Of a stretch of 64,000 nucleotides of DNA, positions 35,556 to 47,018 are shown piece by piece. The first letter of the stretch is position 1; each line of letters begins with the position of its first letter. The stretch covers positions 399,869-463,868 of the forward strand of contig NZ_FXYF01000003.1 in assembly GCF_900184945.1 (NCBI RefSeq), read 5' to 3'. Made by a program: the position numbers and the translations under genes. The DNA comes from Antarctobacter aquimaris. Its GTDB lineage: Bacteria; Pseudomonadota; Alphaproteobacteria; Rhodobacterales; Rhodobacteraceae. Under the pieces are notes generated by a model that saw only the letters and a program-made list of their open reading frames with translations, searched no databases and was not told where the DNA came from.

Positions 35556-36251
35556 TCAGGCGCGCGTCCCGCGGCGGCGGCGCAGCAGGCCGATCACCCC
35601 CAGACCCGACAGCAGCAGCGGAAGCCCCGCAGGCAGAGGGACCAGACCGGGCTGGGGCGGCGGGACAAAAGGCGTTGTCCCCAGGGTCAGCGTCGCGTTG
35701 GCATAGATCGTGGACTCCAGCGCGGCGAACTGGATCTGCTGGAACGGAACCGTCGTCCCGATCCGCAGCGTCAGAAGGTTGCCGGCAAGCGCGCTCTGAA
35801 AGATCGGACCCGCGGTGAGCGTCATGGTGTCGGAGGTGCCGAGGACGCCCGGGCCGACCGCAACCTGGCCGGTGCCGACGCTTACCCCGGGCGTCGAGAA
35901 ATCGGCTACGTCGACCGTACCATCGCCGAGGAAGGCGTCGACCTGGTAGCTGGCAAGGCCGCCGAATGCCGCGCCGATGCTGCCATTGACATAGCCGAAG
36001 ACCGCCGAGTCGATCGTGCTGGTGTCAGCGATCCCGGACAGGTCGAATTCGAAGATCGCAAAACTCTGAACGGTCGACGAATACCTGAGGGCGGTGATTG
36101 TGTTCGAGTTCGTGACCGCGACCACCGGTCCGCCGCCGTTGGCCACAGCGCCGTCCGCCGTCGTTTGCAGCACCACCGTTGCGGCCGATGCGGCCGGCGC
36201 GGAAAGGGCAAGACAGGCCGCGCACAAGGCGGCAGAAAAAGCGCTTTTCAT
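35556..36251 (-). CDS. VPLPA-CTERM sorting-domain surface protein
   Basis: A 231-residue exported protein. It has a signal peptide (about 1-23, ending ASA), a beta-rich low-charge middle, and a C-terminal sorting signal: VPLPAGLPLLLSGLG (about 209-223) followed by a short hydrophobic stretch and RRRRG. This is the Rhodobacterales variant of the PEP-CTERM/exosortase signal, so the protein is probably processed at the inner membrane and delivered to the surface or extracellular matrix. The matching exosortase is not in this window. Confidence 0.88.
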   Translation of the reverse strand: MKSAFSAALCAACLALSAPAASAATVVLQTTADGAVANGGGPVVAVTNSNTITALRYSSTVQSFAIFEFDLSGIADTSTIDSAVFGYVNGSIGAAFGGLASYQVDAFLGDGTVDVADFSTPGVSVGTGQVAVGPGVLGTSDTMTLTAGPIFQSALAGNLLTLRIGTTVPFQQIQFAALESTIYANATLTLGTTPFVPPPQPGLVPLPAGLPLLLSGLGVIGLLRRRRGTRA

Positions 36252-36439
36252 TGGGTGCTCCCTAACATGGATAACTACAAGGACTTGTTCTTGTTAAGGA
36301 AAGAACCGGTCTCTGGAGGCTGTCAACGAAGATTAACGGCGCTTTTCAAAGCGAAAATGCCAAGGGTGGGGGCCACGGCGGCGGGTCCCATGGAAACAGG
36401 GCATCGGGAGCTTGCAGTTTTTCGGGGCGAAAGGGCGGC

Positions 36440-37063
36440 TCAGGTCTCCCAGACGCGCATCCTGGGTGCCGTCGGCGCCTGGCCGGCTTCGTAGGAGGCG
36501 ATGATTCGGTCGATTGCCCGGCGCGCGATGACGTTGTGCCCTTCGGCGACGCCAAGCGAGGCGACCATCTTCCAGTGGCCATACATCACGCAGACAAAGA
36601 GGTAGCCGATCTCGGCGCAGTCTTCGAGGCTCAGGTGCGGGTACTGCATCTTGATCTCGAGTTGCAGCACCTGACCGAGCAGCGTGTACTGGCCGCGCAG
36701 ATTGGTGCGGATGCGATCCGACCCGGCGGCAAAGGCCATCATCGCGTCGTAGGACTGGTCATCGCGTGGCTTGCGGATGTCCTGCGCGAGATCGAAATAG
36801 AAATCGAAGATGAACTGAAGCCGTTTCGGCCCCTTGAGCGTCTCCACGCCCTGCACGAGCGACATGCGGTAGGCCTCGGCCAGCAGGTCGCAGACCTGGC
36901 ACATCAGCGTATCCGGGTCGTCGAAGTAATACCGGATCAGCTGGCGCGAGACCCCGCTGCTGTCCGCGATCTGGCCATAGGAGGGCGGCGGCGGTCCGTT
37001 GGACATCAGGAAATCGGCGACGCCCTGGACGATCTGTCGTTCCTGACCCTTGCGAGGCTCCAT
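36440..37063 (-). CDS. TetR/AcrR-family regulator
   Basis: A 207-residue regulator. The N-terminal helix-turn-helix spans about residues 8-52 (SYGQIADSSGVSRQLIRYYF), and a ligand-binding helical domain with several cysteines (CQVCDLL near 55) follows. The target is unknown; an inverted repeat at 37106-37120, 43 bases upstream of the start, may be its own operator. It lies between a VPLPA-CTERM gene and divergent pnp. Confidence 0.88.
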   Translation of the reverse strand: MEPRKGQERQIVQGVADFLMSNGPPPPSYGQIADSSGVSRQLIRYYFDDPDTLMCQVCDLLAEAYRMSLVQGVETLKGPKRLQFIFDFYFDLAQDIRKPRDDQSYDAMMAFAAGSDRIRTNLRGQYTLLGQVLQLEIKMQYPHLSLEDCAEIGYLFVCVMYGHWKMVASLGVAEGHNVIARRAIDRIIASYEAGQAPTAPRMRVWET

Positions 37064-37105
37064 GACCGCTCCTCACCCATACCGCTGCGATGACCGTTGC
37101 CGACA

Positions 37106-37120
37106 CACTGACACACAGTG
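37106..37120. promoter_or_regulatory. Candidate TetR operator
   Basis: CACTG-ACACA-CAGTG inverted repeat in the 367-base space between the divergent TetR gene and pnp (37064-37430). The remainder of that gap shows no gene; it should carry the pnp promoter. Confidence 0.35.
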
Positions 37121-37430
37121 CAAATCGAAAATCAAACGTTCTCGCATCGGGCGCGGGTGCTCCGTGGCGTATCGACCATCCGCCGCCCGTCCGGACGGGG
37201 CGCGGCGCCCCTGTTCGGGGTGGCCCGTCCGGCCCGCAATCGCGGACGACACGGCGTGTCGCGGCACCCGAACCGCTTTTCTTTTCGCCCGATCTGCTGT
37301 ACAGGCGCGCTATCTGAGACGTGACGCACTGACCCCGGCGCATGGGATGATGAAGGGGTCGGCGGCAATGGGGCCGCTATGACAACGGAGGACCCGGGAG
37401 CGCCCGGGAGTGCCTCCAAGAGGATTACGG

Positions 37431-39569
<2,139 letters not shown>

Positions 39570-39595
39570 TACCGGCGGTTTCGACCCGAGACAGG

Positions 39596-39628
39596 AAAGG
39601 GCGCGCCGGTTGGCGCGCCCTTTTTCGT
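39596..39628 (+). terminator. Rho-independent terminator of pnp
   Basis: A 12-base stem, AAAGGGCGCGCC (39596-39607) with GGCGCGCCCTTT (39612-39623), loop GGTT, and T-run TTTTTC overlapping the 3' arm. Confidence 0.9.
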
Positions 39629-39688
39629 TGTGCGGGACGGGCGCGGCGGTCAGGCTGGGCGAAGACAGGCGACAGGAGAGCCCCGGAG

Positions 39689-40048
39689 ATGATCGAGGCA
39701 GAGGCACAGGCGCTGATCGACCTTTACGTCGCGGCCTATCGGGTCGGGGATGCCGAGGGATGCGCCGCGCTGTTCACCGCGGACGCGGAGCTGTATTCGC
39801 CCTTCGGCCCCCCTGCGCGGGGGCGGCAGGCGATTGCCGAAACCCATGCCGAGTGGACATCGGAAGGGGCGGGGACGGGGGCCAAGACGATGACGGTGCT
39901 TTCGGCGGGGCGGTCCGGGGACATGGCGTGGTGCCTGGTGGGCTTTGCCGAAGGGGCGGCGGGGGGCGGCGTGTCGCTGAACGTGTTGCACCGGCAGGGC
40001 GACGGGTGGCGCATCCGGATGTGCAGCCTGAACGAGACGCCGGGCTGA
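39689..40048 (+). CDS. SnoaL/NTF2-like small protein
   Basis: A 119-residue NTF2-fold protein (LIDLYVAAYRVGDAEGCAALFTADAELYSPFG, GRQAIAETH, LNVLHRQGDGWRIRMCSLNE). Proteins of this shape range from isomerases to polyketide cyclases and stress proteins; no specific activity can be assigned. Confidence 0.85.
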   Translation: MIEAEAQALIDLYVAAYRVGDAEGCAALFTADAELYSPFGPPARGRQAIAETHAEWTSEGAGTGAKTMTVLSAGRSGDMAWCLVGFAEGAAGGGVSLNVLHRQGDGWRIRMCSLNETPG

Positions 40049-40097
40049 CGGCTCGGCTGCGGTTGTTGCCGGGGCGGTGCAGGGCTAGGTCGGGCGC

Positions 40098-40451
40098 ATG
40101 TTGATCCTCGAGAACATCCTTTCCGACCGCGGATCGCGCTACGCTGTGTCGGGCGGGCCGTGCGGCAGCGCCGAAGATGCGGCCGCCTTCCTGAAAGAGC
40201 TGAAACGCCACAAGAAGTTCGCCAGGGCCACGCACAACACCTGGGCCTGCCTGACGGCGGACGGGCCGTTGAAGAACGACGACGGCGAGAGCGGGGCGGG
40301 GATGGTGATCCTGCGGATGCTGGAGCGCGCGGCGGTGCACGACACCATCGTCGTGGTGACGCGCTGGTACGGCGGCAAGCATCTGGGTGGCGACCGGTTC
40401 CGCCACGTGCAGGAGGCGGTGCGCCGGTTTCTCGAGGCGCGCGACGGTTGA
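40098..40451 (+). CDS. IMPACT/YigZ-family protein, short form
   Basis: A 117-residue protein with the UPF0029/IMPACT N-terminal domain motifs ATHNTWA, NDDGESGAG and VVTRWYGGKHLGGDRFRHV. It lacks the C-terminal domain present in full-length YigZ (about 200 residues). The function is unknown in bacteria; eukaryotic IMPACT affects translation control. Confidence 0.88.
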   Translation: MLILENILSDRGSRYAVSGGPCGSAEDAAAFLKELKRHKKFARATHNTWACLTADGPLKNDDGESGAGMVILRMLERAAVHDTIVVVTRWYGGKHLGGDRFRHVQEAVRRFLEARDG

Positions 40452-40457
40452 GCTGGG

Positions 40458-40481
40458 CCAAGCGCGTTCGAACGCGCTTGG
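40458..40481. terminator. Perfect 24-base TTCGAA-centred palindrome
   Basis: Arm CCAAGCGCGTTC and its exact reverse complement, starting 7 bases after the IMPACT stop. It is the first of two palindromes between convergent genes. Confidence 0.6.
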
Positions 40482-40564
40482 GGGGCGCCGGTGGTGGCCG
40501 GGCGCCGCTGGCCCGGCCACGCGCGCAGGTGGCGGGGTGTGGCGGTCGCTTGGACAGGGCGGGG

Positions 40565-40588
40565 GCAAGGCGTTTCGAAACGCCTTGC
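40565..40588. terminator. Perfect 24-base TTCGAA-centred palindrome
   Basis: Arm GCAAGGCGTTTC and its exact reverse complement, ending 20 bases from the ohr stop. The arms differ from the other palindrome but the length and centre are the same. Confidence 0.6.
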
Positions 40589-40607
40589 GTCGTGCGGGCC
40601 GGAGGGG

Positions 40608-41036
40608 TCAGACCACTTCGGTCTCGACCTCGATGTTGCCCTTGGTCGCGTGCGAGTAGGGGCAGATGAAATGGCCGCGCTCGGCGATCTTTTCGGCCAC
40701 GGCACGTTCGACCCCCGGCATGGAGACCGCCAGCTTGACCTTCAGGCCAAAGCCGCCGTCGCTGCGCGGGCCGATGCCGACATGGGCGGTGACGCGGGCA
40801 TCCTCAGGCACCGTGCCCAGCTTTTCGCTCTGCGCGGCAAAGCGCATCGCGCCCAGGTAGCAGGCCGCGTAGCCGGTGGCGAACAGCTCTTCGGGGTTGT
40901 GGCCCTTGCCCGAGCCGCCCAGTTCGGTGGGGCTGGTCATGGTGATGGTCAGCATCCCGGACGCCAGCCCGGCGCTGCCGTTGCGGCCGCCGCCGGTGGC
41001 CCAGGCCTCGGTCCAGTATTTCGTGTCCACGGACAT
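40608..41036 (-). CDS. ohr: Organic hydroperoxide resistance protein
   Basis: A 142-residue Ohr/OsmC peroxidase. The two catalytic cysteines are Cys59 in GYAACYLGA and Cys125 in HFICPYSHAT, both in canonical context. It reduces organic hydroperoxides, usually with lipoyl-thiol reductants. The start at 41036 matches family N-termini (MSVDTKYWTEAWATGG). It is divergent from a MarR gene of the OhrR type, with an operator-like sequence between them. Confidence 0.95.
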   Translation of the reverse strand: MSVDTKYWTEAWATGGGRNGSAGLASGMLTITMTSPTELGGSGKGHNPEELFATGYAACYLGAMRFAAQSEKLGTVPEDARVTAHVGIGPRSDGGFGLKVKLAVSMPGVERAVAEKIAERGHFICPYSHATKGNIEVETEVV

Positions 41037-41051
41037 GGCATTTCCTTTCCT

Positions 41052-41070
41052 GTACGATAAGATCGCGTAC
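41052..41070. promoter_or_regulatory. Candidate OhrR operator
   Basis: GTACGATAAGATCGCGTAC, a near-palindrome with GTACG/CGTAC ends, lies 16 bases upstream of the ohr start in the ohr/ohrR divergent gap. OhrR sites in other bacteria are similar TAC...GTA inverted repeats. Confidence 0.5.
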
Positions 41071-41139
41071 GAAGTGATCATTTCGCGCCAGGATTGTCAA
41101 GGCTTGCGATCTGTTCGTGCGCGACATAATCAGGGCGGC

Positions 41140-41607
41140 ATGACACGCTCGCTTACCCCGCAGGACATGCTGTGCTTTGCCCTCTACTCGGCCGGGCACG
41201 CCATGCAGCAGGCCTACAAGCCGCTGCTGGACCCGCTTGGCCTGACCTATCCGCAGTACTTGGTGCTGTCGGCGCTCTGGGCCGAGGACGGTCGCACGCT
41301 GGGGGCGCTGGCGATCCAGATGCAGCTGGCCTCCAACACGCTGACGCCGCTGGTCAAGCGGCTGGAGGCCAAGCGGCTGGTCACGCGCCAGCGCGACCCG
41401 CAGGACGAACGCCAGCTGCGCATCCGGCTGACCGACGCGGGCCGCGCCTTGCAGGACAAAAGCGCCGAGGTCGCGCGCTGTTTTCTGGACATGACCGGCC
41501 TGGATATGCCCGAGGCCGTGCGCCTGCGTGACGAGGTGCTGGCCTTGCGCGACCGGCTGCGCGACGATCCTGACGATCCTGACGACCCCGAAGGACAGGC
41601 CTGCTGA
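41140..41607 (+). CDS. ohrR: MarR-family peroxide sensor, OhrR-like
   Basis: A 155-residue MarR regulator. The reactive cysteine is Cys12 in DMLCFALYSA, the signature of OhrR that is oxidised by organic peroxides. A winged helix-turn-helix (LGALAIQMQLASNTLTPLVKRLEAKRLV) follows. It is divergent from ohr, the classical OhrR target. The C-terminal tail is Asp/Pro-rich (DDPDDPDDPEG). Confidence 0.93.
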   Translation: MTRSLTPQDMLCFALYSAGHAMQQAYKPLLDPLGLTYPQYLVLSALWAEDGRTLGALAIQMQLASNTLTPLVKRLEAKRLVTRQRDPQDERQLRIRLTDAGRALQDKSAEVARCFLDMTGLDMPEAVRLRDEVLALRDRLRDDPDDPDDPEGQAC

Positions 41608-41726
41608 TTGCGGATCCCGCCGGGTGTTGGCCCCGCGAACGGCAGCGGGCCGGACGGCTCAACGCCCGTTGCCCACCAAGGGGGCGCCGGGCGCGCGGGT
41701 CACACCCCATGTGCTGAGGCGCAGGC

Positions 41727-41754
41727 AAAAAAAGACCGGGCACGAGGCCCGGTC
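41727..41754 (-). terminator. Minus-strand rho-independent terminator
   Basis: Read on the minus strand: stem GACCGGGC with GCCCGGTC around CTCGT, then seven Ts (complement of 41727-41733). It lies 176 bases beyond the end of the CenR-like gene, too far to be simply its terminator, and suggests a separate short transcript. Confidence 0.7.
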
Positions 41755-41807
41755 AGGTCCAACAGGGAGGTGCATGCGATGACCCGCACATGCGACGGGA
41801 ACTCATG
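41727..41807 (-). ncRNA. Candidate FNR-controlled small RNA
   Basis: Inferred from an FNR-type box at 41842-41855 that would centre at about -41.5 if transcription starts near 41807 on the minus strand, a weak TAGCGT -10 at 41814-41819, and a clean terminator at 41727-41754. The transcript would carry a CACCTCCCTG stretch, resembling a ribosome-site-binding sequence. No direct evidence of expression is available. The 322-base gap 41608-41929 holds no ordinary gene. Confidence 0.3.
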
Positions 41808-41820
41808 GAACCGACGCTAA
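41779..41820 (+). CDS. Possible 13-codon ORF with strong ribosome site
   Basis: ATG to TAA encodes MTRTCDGNSWNRR and is preceded by GGGAGG at proper spacing. It overlaps the candidate small RNA on the other strand. Such a short ORF may be accidental or a leader peptide; nothing on the plus strand follows it except converging DNA. Confidence 0.2.
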   Translation: MTRTCDGNSWNRR

Positions 41821-41841
41821 AGGTGTTCGCGCCATGCGACT

Positions 41842-41855
41842 TTGATCTGCGTCAA
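41842..41855. promoter_or_regulatory. FNR/CRP-type anaerobox
   Basis: TTGATCTGCGTCAA (minus strand TTGACGCAGATCAA) matches the FNR consensus TTGAT-N4-ATCAA with one mismatch. It is in an intergenic region with no conventional gene start within 200 bases. Confidence 0.6.
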
Positions 41856-41929
41856 GATTTCTTACCCTTGTTGTGTAGCATCGGGCGGGATTTCCGAACA
41901 ATGCGACATAAGCAGGGGGTGTCCGGGGA

Positions 41930-42616
41930 TCAGCTGACCAGCCGGTAGCCCCCGGATTCGGTGACCAGAAGGCGGGCGTTCGAGGGATCCGGCTCGATCT
42001 TTTGCCGCAGGCGGTAGATGTGGGTTTCCAGCGTGTGGGTGGTGACCCCGGCGTTGTAGCCCCAGACCTCGTGCAGCAGGGTGTCGCGCGGGACGACACC
42101 TTCGGCCGAGCGGTAGAGAAATTTCAGGATGTTGGTTTCCTTTTCCGTCAGGCGGATCTTTTTCTCGTCCTCGGTGACCAGCATCTTCATCGCCGGCTTG
42201 AAGGTGTAGGGGCCGACGGTGAACACCGCGTCCTCGGACTGTTCGTGTTGGCGCAGCTGGGCGCGGATGCGGGCCAGCAGGACGGGGAACTTGAACGGCT
42301 TGGTCACGTAGTCGTTGGCGCCGGCGTCCAGCCCGAGGATCGTGTCGGCGTCCGAATCATGCCCGGTCAGCATGATGATCGGCGACTTGACCCCCTGCTT
42401 GCGCATCAGGCGGCACAACTCGCGGCCGTCGGTGTCGGGCAGGCCGACGTCGAGGATCACCAGGTCGTAGATCTGTTCCTTGATCCGCGCCATGGCGGTG
42501 GCCCCGGCATCGGCTTCGAAGACCTCGAAGTCCTCGGTCATGATCAGCTGCTCGGCCAGCGCTTCGCGCAGGTCCTCGTCGTCGTCGACCAGCAGGATGT
42601 TTTTCAGTTGCGCCAT
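41930..42616 (-). CDS. OmpR-type response regulator, CenR/OtpR-like
   Basis: A 228-residue response regulator. It has a receiver domain with acidic pocket DDDE (11-14), phospho-acceptor Asp56 in VILDVGLPD and conserved KPF lysine, and a winged-helix DNA-binding domain (about 130-225, ETHIYRLRQKIEPDPSNARLLVTESGGYRLVS). The sequence is close to what I recall of Caulobacter CenR and Brucella OtpR, which control cell-envelope genes and can be essential. No histidine kinase gene is adjacent. Confidence 0.88.
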   Translation of the reverse strand: MAQLKNILLVDDDEDLREALAEQLIMTEDFEVFEADAGATAMARIKEQIYDLVILDVGLPDTDGRELCRLMRKQGVKSPIIMLTGHDSDADTILGLDAGANDYVTKPFKFPVLLARIRAQLRQHEQSEDAVFTVGPYTFKPAMKMLVTEDEKKIRLTEKETNILKFLYRSAEGVVPRDTLLHEVWGYNAGVTTHTLETHIYRLRQKIEPDPSNARLLVTESGGYRLVS

Positions 42617-42763
42617 GGTCGTCGCCCCTTTGTGTTGCGTTCCTAGGCAGATGTGGACAATGTGCGCCGCCGGCAAGTTTTGCTGCAACGCATTCACGCC
42701 CTCGTGTGCCGGGGGCGCAAATGTTACAGAATGTCGGGGTGTTGTCTGCCGAAAGGGTGTCTC

Positions 42764-43846
42764 TTGGGACTTGGGCCGGACCTGAACGAGCGGCTTGCGC
42801 GGGCGCGGGCGGACCTGCGCATGGGCGTGCCGGTGGGCTTGCGCGGCGCGGCGGGCAACGTGCTGGTCGCCTCGGCCGAGACGGTGGGCGCGGCGCGGCT
42901 GCGCGCCTTGATGGCGCTGGGGCCGCTGGACCTGGCGCTGACCGGGCGGCGCGCGGCGACGCTGAAGGCGCGGCCCTACGACGGCGACGTGGCGCGGGTG
43001 GTGGTGCCGGAGGATGCACGGCTGTCCTGGGTGCAGGAGCTGGCCGATCCGGCGGACGACCTGGCCAACCCGATGAAGGGGCCGCTGAAGACCCGGCGCG
43101 AGGGGTCCGCCGCGCTGCACCGGCTGGCGCTGGACCTGTGCAAGGGCGCGCGGCTGTTGCCGGCGGCGCTGGTGGTGCCGGTGGCGGAGGGATTTGCCGA
43201 GGCCGCGGGGCTGGGCGTGATCGACGCCGATGCCGCGGCGCCGCTGCTGGCGGCGCTGCCGGAGCTGGGCCACGTGGTGTCGGCGCGGGTGCCGCTGCGC
43301 GCGACCGAGACTGCGCGGCTGCACGTCTGGCGGCCGGCGGACGGGTCGGACGAGCATTACGCGATCGAGGTCGGCCGGCCGGACCGCGCCGCACCGGTGC
43401 TGGCGCGGCTGCATTCGGCCTGTTTCACCGGCGATCTGTTGGGGTCGCTGAAATGCGACTGCGGCCCGCAGCTGAACGCGGCCCTGATGCAGATGGGGCA
43501 GGAGGGCGCGGGGGTGCTTTTGTACCTGCAACAGGAGGGGCGCGGCATTGGTCTCGCCAACAAGATGCGCGCCTATGCCTTGCAGGATCAGGGATTCGAC
43601 ACGGTCGAGGCCAATCACCGGCTGGGGTTCGAGGACGACGAGCGCGATTTCCGGCTGGGGGCGCAGATCCTGCGCAAGATGGGCTTTGCGGCGGTGCGGC
43701 TGATGACCAACAACCCGGCCAAGGTGCGGATGATGGAGACCAGCGGCGTGCAGGTGGCCGAGCGGGTTCCGCTGAAGGTGGGCGAGACCGAGTTCAACGC
43801 CCGTTACCTGGCGGTGAAGGCGGCGAAGTCGGGGCATCTGTTGTAG
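42764..43846 (+). CDS. ribA: GTP cyclohydrolase II
   Basis: A 360-residue protein. The C-terminal GTP cyclohydrolase II domain (about 205-355) has zinc ligands in HSACFTGDLLGSLKCDCG, the catalytic LYLQQEGRGIGL segment and the MTNNPAKV loop. The N-terminal half is the accessory domain common to alphaproteobacterial RibA. It opens GTP to start riboflavin synthesis. The start is uncertain: TTG at 42764 has AAAGG 8 bases upstream and gives GLGPDLNERLARARADLRMG, a good family start; the next alternative is ATG at 42731. Confidence 0.9.
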   Translation: MGLGPDLNERLARARADLRMGVPVGLRGAAGNVLVASAETVGAARLRALMALGPLDLALTGRRAATLKARPYDGDVARVVVPEDARLSWVQELADPADDLANPMKGPLKTRREGSAALHRLALDLCKGARLLPAALVVPVAEGFAEAAGLGVIDADAAAPLLAALPELGHVVSARVPLRATETARLHVWRPADGSDEHYAIEVGRPDRAAPVLARLHSACFTGDLLGSLKCDCGPQLNAALMQMGQEGAGVLLYLQQEGRGIGLANKMRAYALQDQGFDTVEANHRLGFEDDERDFRLGAQILRKMGFAAVRLMTNNPAKVRMMETSGVQVAERVPLKVGETEFNARYLAVKAAKSGHLL

Positions 43847-43871
43847 GTCGGCGGGCGGAGGGCTGAGAAAA

Positions 43872-43932
43872 GGGGGCTCTGCCCCCGCCGCCCTGCGGGC
43901 GACTCCCCCGGGATATTTCCGGCCAGAAGAAA
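43872..43932 (+). repeat. Dispersed TATTT/AAGAAG intergenic motif, copy D
   Basis: Hairpins GGGGGC-TCT-GCCCCC and a GCCGCCC/GGGCGAC pair, then CTCCCCCGGGATATTT and CCAGAAGAAAC. It lies between ribA and the luciferase-like gene. Confidence 0.6.
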
Positions 43933-43996
43933 CGCGGGCGCCGGGCCTTGAACGGGGGGCGGGCGTGCATACCCTTGCAGGTAAAGGAGACGGACC

Positions 43997-45013
43997 ATGC
44001 GGTATTCCCTGCTCGACCTTGCGCCGGTGCCCGAGGGTTTCACGGCGGCGGACGCCCTGCGCAACACCGGCGACCTGGCGCGCCATGCCGAAGCCTGGGG
44101 CTATCACCGCTACTGGCTGGCGGAGCATCACAACATGCCGGGCATCGCCTCGGCGGCGACGGCGGTGCTGGTGGGGCATGTCGCGGGGCTGACGCAGCGG
44201 ATGCGGGTGGGCGCGGGGGGCATCATGCTGCCCAACCATGCGCCGCTGGCGGTGGCGGAGGCCTTTGGCACGCTGGCGACGCTGTACCCCGGGCGGATCG
44301 ACCTTGGCCTGGGGCGCGCGCCGGGCGGCGACGGGGCGGTAATGCGGGCGCTGGGCGTGCTGCCGGAGCGGGGCGAGCAGTTTCACGTCGAGGTGGCGGA
44401 GCTGCGCGAACTGCTGGGCCCGCAGGTCGCGGGGCGGGCGGTGCGGGCCTTGCCGGGCGAGGGGACGGCGGTGCCGCTGTGGATCCTCGGGTCGTCATTG
44501 CACGGGGCGCAGGTGGCGGCCATGCTGGGGCTGCCCTATGCCTTTGCCTCGCATTTCGCGCCGCAGATGCTGGAGCAGGCCTTTGAGGTCTACCGGCGCT
44601 ATTTCCGGCCTTCGGAGGCGCTGGAGCGGCCGCATGCGATGATGGCCATCAACGTCTTTGCCGCCGAGACGGAGGCAGAGGCGCGGCGTCTGCGGACCAC
44701 CATGCAGCAGGCGTTCTACCGGCTGCGGACGGGCATGCCGGGCAAGCTGCCGGCGCCGGTCGATGACCTGTCCGCCGTGGTGCCGGCGGGGGCGATGCCG
44801 GCGCTGGACGCGGCCTTGCAGGTGAGCGCGGTGGGCGACCCGGCGCAGGTGGCGGCGCAGTTGCGCGACCTGATCGCGCGATACCAGCCGGACGAGGTGA
44901 TCCTGACCGGGCAGATCTGGGACCACGGCGCGCGGCTGCGGTCCTTCGAGATTGCCGCCGGGGCGATGGCGGGCCTGGGGCAGGGTGCGGCGCTGGAGAC
45001 GCAGACCGGATGA
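43997..45013 (+). CDS. LLM-class flavin-dependent oxidoreductase
   Basis: A 338-residue bacterial-luciferase-like monooxygenase of the MsnO8-type group ([72 protein letters not shown]). It would use reduced flavin to oxidise an unknown substrate. The position next to ribA, a flavin-synthesis gene, is suggestive only. AAAGGAG precedes the start; the stop overlaps the next gene by ATGA. Confidence 0.9.
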   Translation: MRYSLLDLAPVPEGFTAADALRNTGDLARHAEAWGYHRYWLAEHHNMPGIASAATAVLVGHVAGLTQRMRVGAGGIMLPNHAPLAVAEAFGTLATLYPGRIDLGLGRAPGGDGAVMRALGVLPERGEQFHVEVAELRELLGPQVAGRAVRALPGEGTAVPLWILGSSLHGAQVAAMLGLPYAFASHFAPQMLEQAFEVYRRYFRPSEALERPHAMMAINVFAAETEAEARRLRTTMQQAFYRLRTGMPGKLPAPVDDLSAVVPAGAMPALDAALQVSAVGDPAQVAAQLRDLIARYQPDEVILTGQIWDHGARLRSFEIAAGAMAGLGQGAALETQTG

Positions 45014-45522
45014 CGCCCGAGGACATGGTGCTGACGCCGACGGGGCTGCGCTTTGCCGGGCGGATGTGGCCCTGTTCGGTCGGGCGCGGCGGGGTGCGGC
45101 TGGACAAGCGCGAGGGCGACGGCGCGACACCGGCGGGGGTGCACCGGATCGTCGGGCTGCTCTACCGGCCGGACCGGATGGCGCGGCCGGTGGACTGGGC
45201 GCTGCCGATCCGGCCGTCGGACCTGTGGTCGGACGACCCGGCCTGCGAGGACTACAACCTGATGGTCCGGGCGCCCTACGCCGGCAGCCACGAGCGGCTG
45301 CGGCGCGGCGACCGGCTGTACGACCTCGTGATCCTGACCGACTGGAACTGGCCGCGGGCGGAGCGGGGACGCGGTTCGGCGATCTTTCTGCACCGCTGGC
45401 GGTGGCCGGGGTTTGCGACCGAGGGGTGCCTGGCGTTCCGGCCGGATCACCTGGCCGCGATCGCCCGGCGGATCACCTACGCGACCCGGCTGATCGTCCC
45501 GGAGCCGCTGGCGGGCCGGTAG
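45010..45522 (+). CDS. L,D-transpeptidase (YkuD) family protein
   Basis: A 170-residue YkuD-domain protein. The catalytic pair is His128 in IFLHRW and Cys140 in ATEGCLAF. It lacks a signal peptide, so it differs from periplasmic L,D-transpeptidases that crosslink peptidoglycan; similar short cytoplasmic versions are common in roseobacters and of unknown role. The start overlaps the preceding stop. The 278 bases that follow (45523-45800) carry no gene and presumably the promoter of the transporter operon. Confidence 0.85.
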   Translation: MTPEDMVLTPTGLRFAGRMWPCSVGRGGVRLDKREGDGATPAGVHRIVGLLYRPDRMARPVDWALPIRPSDLWSDDPACEDYNLMVRAPYAGSHERLRRGDRLYDLVILTDWNWPRAERGRGSAIFLHRWRWPGFATEGCLAFRPDHLAAIARRITYATRLIVPEPLAGR

Positions 45523-45800
45523 GGAGTCGGTGGTCACGGTTGGCTCCCAGGCCGGATTTCCCGTGTAAATTGCATGGCATGGGCGCATTCGCCGCGAGGG
45601 GCGGTGGTCCAACCGCCCGAATTCCGCCGGTCTGCCAGACGTCTGGCCTGCAAGGCGCCGAAATAGTGGCCAGATGTGCCGGATTCGTGCATCTTTTGCA
45701 TAGACCCCCGTGTGATGCTTGCAACGCACGGCCTCTCAGGCTTTAGTCTGGGGTCAACAAGCGGAGATACATCCGCGCCGAACAAGACGGGGAGCCTGAC

Positions 45801-46904
<1,104 letters not shown>

Positions 46905-47018
46905 GTCGGAACGTCGCGTCCCGCGCCGGTGAGCGTGTGCGGGATGCGTCCTTTGGGGCGGCGTGCAAACCCGAAACCCGCCCCGCCAAGACGAACGGGT
47001 AATCATAGGGAGTATGAT

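Noticed and set aside
41641..41726. Possible extra sRNA or terminator for ohrR on the plus strand
   Set aside because: No plus-strand T-run follows any hairpin here.
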